The notes beneath the pieces are model-generated. The model was not told where the DNA came from and searched no databases. It saw only the letters and a list, made by a program, of their open reading frames with translations. This document shows, piece after piece, positions 59,630-64,000 of a DNA stretch of 64,000 nucleotides. Position 1 is the stretch's first letter. Every line of letters begins with the position of its first letter. The position numbers and the translations under genes were made by a program. The stretch covers positions 10,689,001 to 10,753,000 of the forward strand of contig CM028922.1 in the NCBI GenBank assembly GCA_016801845.1. The letters are read 5' to 3'. This DNA comes from Polydactylus sextarius. Taxonomy: Eukaryota; Chordata; Actinopteri; Polynemidae.

Positions 59630-59818
59630 TTTTATATATATATATTATTTTTTGGGCATTTCTTGCCTTTAATCAGAGAGACAGGAAACAGTGAGGAGAG
59701 TGGGGGAGAGACACACAGGAAAGTTTGCCTCAGTCAGGATTCGAACCGGAAAACAACTGCAAAGCATATATACACCAATGTGGCACGCGTCAACTATACA
59801 GCTATCCAGGTGCCTCAG
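59630..59818 (-). mobile_element. tRNA-derived SINE
   Basis: On the minus strand the head starts near 59818 (CTGAGGCACCTGGATAGCTG), with an A-box-like GGATAGCTGTATAGTTGA and a perfect B box GGTTCGAATCC (complement of 59737-59747), spaced as in a tRNA gene. The body (CTTTCCTGTGTGTCTCTCCC, CTGTTTCCTGTCTCTCTGAT, AAAGGCAAGAAATGCCC) matches a common teleost SINE. It ends in an A-rich (TA)n tail at 59634-59650. It is not a functional tRNA gene: the acceptor stem is not paired and no anticodon arm can be trusted. The internal RNA polymerase III promoter B box looks intact. Confidence 0.8.
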
Positions 59819-60068
59819 AAAAACCATTTCTAATGCAAATAAACGTGTATATGTTTTCTATATCTTCGCCATTTTCGTCTCAATTAGCCTCAAATGAACC
59901 TACAGTTGATCCCGTTGTACCTAAATGTTTTTTTTTCTGCCTCCTCTTTCCTCTTTCCCCATCAAAAAGCTTTGAATCAATTTCATGCCCTACAAATGCT
60001 GTTTACCCTCTTGGGTGTGAAACATCTGCTGCTAGCTCCCACTGGTTTCTTGAGCTTTCCTTGCTTTC

Positions 60069-60100
<32 letters not shown>

Positions 60101-61662
60101 AGTGGCTCTCAGAAGGCCTGTGCAGAAATGGTCAACTGTGCATTAATGTGCATTTAGAATGAGTAGGTTTGACATATTCATTTCCTATATTCATCAATGA
60201 GAGATACAGTCTGATACATTACAGTCTGTTGTCAAGTCTTCTCACAGGGCAGCGTGTTTTCTGCTGCAATTTGTTCTTTGAATTCAGTGTTTCCTTAGCA
60301 TCTGCTATAAGTCTTGAAGTTTAAACTTGCTGAAAACATGGTGACTTTACACTCAATAAAAAAAATATCCACCATCTGGAAAAGCCTTTTATGAAACATT
60401 GAAATATAAGTTGTGTTTATGAACATTTAATAAGTGCATTCTCCCCTTCTTGTTAAATTTTCTTTACAGATTCTGTCAGATTTAGAGTGATTCTAAAAAG
60501 CCTATAATTACTGATACACCCTAGGGTTTCAATGCGGTGCCATGCTACCTGAAAAGCAACTACTAATATCAGAGTGCAGTCTTCAGAGATTTGCACATCT
60601 ATAGTAGACAGCTTTAACATCAAATAGTCTATACTGACATAGCAAGACTGGTGTTATTTGCAGTTAAGCCCCATGTTGCTGGAACTCAAAGTTATGCTGT
60701 ATATTTTTGTTACTGTATTTTGTTACCTCATTGACTCCCAGGGAGAAATTGAGTTTGATTATAGGTACACAAGTCAGGAGTAGAAATATAAACACAAGTT
60801 TCTGTAGCACGATAACAGCACAAAATAGGTGTATGAATGAATCAATATTGAAAAGTCTGATGTCCACAAGCAGGAATGACTTCCTTTAACGTTCAGTTGT
60901 GCATCCTGATAAAATCCTGGACCCTGTGGTGAGCAATAACGACTATAATTGAGTCCTACTAGGCTACCCCAGACACAAACTCTTTGAGTTGCTTTCTTTA
61001 TGAACGAATCTACCGTGTTTAGCCAGCACGTCATAGAAGTGGTTAGAGACAAGGTCCAAACTTACCTTTTTAAATTTTAATAGCATCTGTGATGTGATCT
61101 TTAGTACTCCATTTACACCTTACATACTGTAAATATCCAGATAACAGATACTGATCTATACAAAAATAAAAAGGATAAAGGATTATATAATAATGGGATT
61201 AATACAGTATTAAGAGCCAAAGGCACCATCAAGTCATCTAACTCCACCGCTTTTTCCTGCTGACTAAACCAAGGCTGACAAAAGTTACAGGCAGTAGCAT
61301 TACCATAAGCTAGCTAACTGCTATTCATACTTGGATACAATCATGATGTGCATCCCAGTGAAGAAATTGTAGAAAATGAAGAAAGTGTGTTTTAATGGCA
61401 TGCAAAGATCATGTGCTAATAGGGGGTTTAAAAAGTGGCCCCTTGTTTGTTTCCAGTCTTCCTAGTTCATGGAAATCTCTTGACATGCTGAAAAGGAGAA
61501 GATTTCAATTCACTTTCAATGTTTTTCTAAGACCGTGACAAGGAAATGTCACTCTCTTTTTTCACTGAGACCTGACCTTTTCTGCTCCCAGACAGTCTCT
61601 CCACTCTGAGTTTTCAATTACCTCACCTGGGGATTACTGAGGTTTCAAACCCACAAGATAAA
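59819..61662. other. Non-coding DNA with (TC)n tract
   Basis: A (TC)n run lies at 60067-60100. Overlapping frames at 59725-60162 are open for 87-145 codons but end in Ser-Leu repeats from the TC tract and extend into the SINE, so they are artefacts. No gene recognised. Confidence 0.5.
60067..60100. repeat. (TC)n microsatellite
   Basis: TC dinucleotide run with one TG interruption near 60076. Confidence 0.9.
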
Positions 61663-61724
61663 TATTACCACAGTTAGTACAGTCACTCCATACAGGAAGG
61701 TAACAGCAACCAGGTTGTTATTAC
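61663..61724 (+). repeat. Direct repeat copy A (62 bp)
   Basis: Matches 62219-62280 at 56 of 62 positions with no gaps. All six differences are transitions. Confidence 0.9.
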
Positions 61725-62218
61725 AAGTCTGTTCCAGACCTTGTGTTGTATTATCGTTTCAACAGAAAACATGATGTAGAAAGAGATTTAAGATGCATTG
61801 GTTTGATTACTTTATATCGATTTCATGGATATGTAGTATAGTACACAATGTTCAGGACTGACCATCATACACATGGGGCCACTCATACTCACACAGATTG
61901 TCAAACTCAGACTGTCACACTTTGATCAGTCAAAGCTGAAAGTTGTCTCAACACCATCATACTGAGATGCCCAATGTCGTTTTCAGCTATTACTTGTCAG
62001 ATTCTGCTACACTTGCTGCACCTGGGCTCTGTCCATAATAACTGTACGGTATGAGCCTCCCCTTTAATTTTTCACCTTTAGTTAGTTTTTTTTAGTATCA
62101 GCTTCACCCACATTTCCTTACTTTGTCTGCTTTGCAGTTTGCTTAGGTTGTACTTAACCATTACTTTATAGCATTTCTAGACATTCAATGAATGAACCAA
62201 TTATACAAAACAAATTAT

Positions 62219-62280
62219 TATTACCACAATTAGTACAGCCACTCCATACAGGGAGGTAACAGCAACCAGGCTGCTGTTAC
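62219..62280 (+). repeat. Direct repeat copy B (62 bp) with hairpin end
   Basis: Second copy of the 61663-61724 sequence. Its right end can fold (GTAACAGCA...TGCTGTTAC), and the unit GTAACAGCAACC recurs just after it at 62287-62298. Confidence 0.9.
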
Positions 62281-62298
62281 TTCCCTGTAACAGCAACC

Positions 62299-63378
62299 CT
62301 GCAAACTGCAAATGAATAAACACTGCCGTGTTTATTCATTTAAATGTCTTCAACTCTGCACTGATCCTTGTGTCTGACTTTTATCATTTGTTCTATGTAA
62401 ACTCTGTGTAAATTGTGTGTGAATTTAATGTCCAAGTCACACTTTTTTCTCAGTGACAGACTGTAGACTTAGTTCCATGCAGTTATTCTACATTATTCAT
62501 TGTGAAAAATGGTCAAAATCACAGTTGCTACTGTTCTGCAATCATAGAGGACTTAACTGACATTTTCAGCATGAAAAATAGTAAAAAAATAGTATTCAAT
62601 GAAGCACTGATATTTAATCTTCAAATAAATATTTGATGAAAAAAAGTGTAATCCCAGCAATCACTGAAATACAGGGGATAATACTCTTATCTAGTAGATT
62701 ATGGTCAGACTGTAGGTGTTGCTGCCACATGCTAAAGTGGGTTTCCATCGGTTAAACATGTATCTAATGTAAATAACATTACCTAAATCAAAACATTATA
62801 AATGGGAGGTATGTGTATTATCCTACCATTTGCATTAAGAGGAATTTTTCCTCTGAACTTTTAAGATTTAATTATGTGTCCAGTATCACGTTGTTGTTAC
62901 TGATATATTTTTAAAAATGAATAAAATGTTTGTTACAGAATGCTTACTGTGTTGCTGTGAGTGTTGTGTTGCTACATCTAAGGTGGGCTGTTTCAGTTAA
63001 CCCTTACTTGTGCCGTAAACGGGTCACCACTCTGGGGAGGTGATTATTCTCTACCCTGGTTAATGGTCCTTACTGACGGCACTTAATGAAAATTAATGAC
63101 CAGGTTTAGGACGCTGTGCTCACAAATAGGGCAGCAACTGTATTTTCACTCGCTTTAAGGTCCCACATTCAGAGACCAACCACAGGATGAATTTAGACAG
63201 ATATATTGTAGGCGGTAGGGTTACAACAAAATCTTACTAAGTTTGCAGTCTGTGCCACTGTGTCCCTATGCAGAATAAACGCTCAAAAATAAATCAAACC
63301 TCCCTGCGGTAATACCCCAAATTTACTTGATGAAATGAACTCCTGGATGTATTTCTGTCTAATAATAACAAATTTCAG
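62299..63378. other. Non-coding DNA upstream of the exon candidate
   Basis: No gene or repeat family recognised. The stretch 63000-63180 is somewhat GC-richer. Confidence 0.5.
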
Positions 63379-63507
63379 ATCCTGGCCAAGCCTCTGATGA
63401 ACTACTTTGGCAGTGTTCTTGCTTCATCATCCACTCGTTGGTCGGCCCAGCTGGCTGCAGCGAGAGAGCAACACTCACTAGAGGAGATCAGCCTCAGACT
63501 TAAGCCC
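63379..63507 (+). CDS. Candidate internal coding exon, 129 nt, phase 0-0
   Basis: The segment follows AATAATAACAAATTTCAG, an acceptor with a possible branch site just upstream (TCTAATAATAAC), and is followed by CCC|GTGAGA, a plausible donor. Its 129 bases give 43 codons without a stop, starting ILAKPLMNYFGSVLASSSTR and ending EEISLRLKP. Base composition and peptide look coding (Leu, Ala, Glu, Arg and Ser rich, with an amphipathic AQLAAAREQHSLEEISLRL stretch that could be a helix). I do not recognise the protein and saw no partner exon nearby, so it may belong to a gene with very long introns. The frame happens to stay open past the donor to 63582, so splicing is not forced by a stop. Confidence 0.4.
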
Positions 63508-63726
63508 GTGAGAATCCCATTAATGAGTATTAATGCATGTCTTGGAAATGCCACAACATGGATCGGATCTACAGCCTCTTAACCTCACTCAGTCTCAAAG
63601 ATTAGTTCTTACTGGATTTATAGGTAGATGCATTTTACTCACTGTCTCTGAGACTTCAGTGCGCTGCATTTACTGCACGCAGGTCTAATACTCTTGCAGC
63701 TGATACAAAACCGGGCAGTTAGCACA

Positions 63727-63758
<32 letters not shown>

Positions 63759-64000
63759 GATATTATATTCATCAATATTCATCAAATTATTGAATGTTAT
63801 ACATTACCATAATAAGTAATAGAATTTAATTCAAATTAAATGCACCTTTGGACACCACAGCGTTACCAGGGACCAAAAACCAAAATGTTTATAGAGTGTA
63901 ATAAAATCCTAACAATTTGGAAACTTGACAAATAATTACTTTAATAGCTACAGCTAGAATTACCTTATCAAATGTTATTGAGGAATGAAGGATTTGTATC
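63508..64000. other. Non-coding DNA with (TA)n tract
   Basis: A (TA)n run lies at 63736-63758. Nothing else recognised to the window edge. Confidence 0.6.
63736..63758. repeat. (TA)n microsatellite
   Basis: Short uninterrupted TA run. Confidence 0.9.

Noticed and set aside
59735..59818. Possible functional tRNA gene on the minus strand
   Set aside because: The B box is good, but acceptor and anticodon stems do not pair and the downstream body is that of a SINE.
59725..60162. 145-codon frame with a Ser-Leu-rich C-terminus
   Set aside because: It begins inside the SINE and ends in a (TC)n tract, so it is a chance frame.

Overview
The window reads as non-coding DNA from a teleost fish nuclear genome. 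It is AT-rich and CpG-poor, packed with microsatellites, and contains no long intact open reading frame. The fish assignment rests on several interspersed repeats I recognise as typical of teleosts: Tc1-like and hAT transposons, a CR1/L2-group LINE, an RTE/Rex3-like LINE tail, a Penelope-like retroelement with a GIY-YIG endonuclease end, a tRNA-derived SINE, and several abundant unclassified fish repeats. I cannot name the species. No complete host gene is visible. The window is either intergenic or lies inside one or more very large introns.

Layout, left to right. 1-8.4 kb is mostly unique DNA with one exon-like segment (7195-7269). 8.5-9.1 kb holds two Tc1-like fragments. 12.65-13.64 kb is a broken LINE reverse transcriptase. 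17.9-18.6, 21.1-21.8, 23.9-24.3 and 30.8-31.25 kb are higher-complexity stretches that could be conserved non-coding DNA. 22.5-22.95 kb is the one dense CpG patch, with promoter-like motifs, a short ATG exon followed by a splice donor, and a long (TG)n tract. 26.1-26.8 kb is an RTE/Rex3-like LINE 3' end. 27.6-28.25 and 53.3-53.7 kb are two copies of a fish repeat rich in AGGTCA half-sites. 30.4-30.65 kb is another abundant fish repeat. 34.1 kb has a short exon-like segment. 35.7-36.2 kb is the Penelope-like remnant.

The best-defined element is a 1.8-kb hAT transposon at 45556-47348. It has degraded terminal inverted repeats, a perfect 8-bp target-site duplication, and a transposase pseudogene on the minus strand. 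To its right come a Tc1-like transposase remnant (50.15-50.53 kb) abutting a 293-bp MITE-like element, a LINE 3' end joined to a Penelope-like tail (52.5-53.2 kb), a CpG-bearing composite repeat (56.4-57.75 kb), a fish repeat carrying a (CA)n tract (58.9-59.1 kb) and a tRNA-SINE (59.63-59.82 kb). Near the right end, a 129-nt segment (63379-63507) looks like a genuine phase-0 coding exon on the plus strand. It is the best hint of a host gene.

No operon-like or multi-gene system is present. All recognised mobile elements are broken and should be inactive as autonomous elements.
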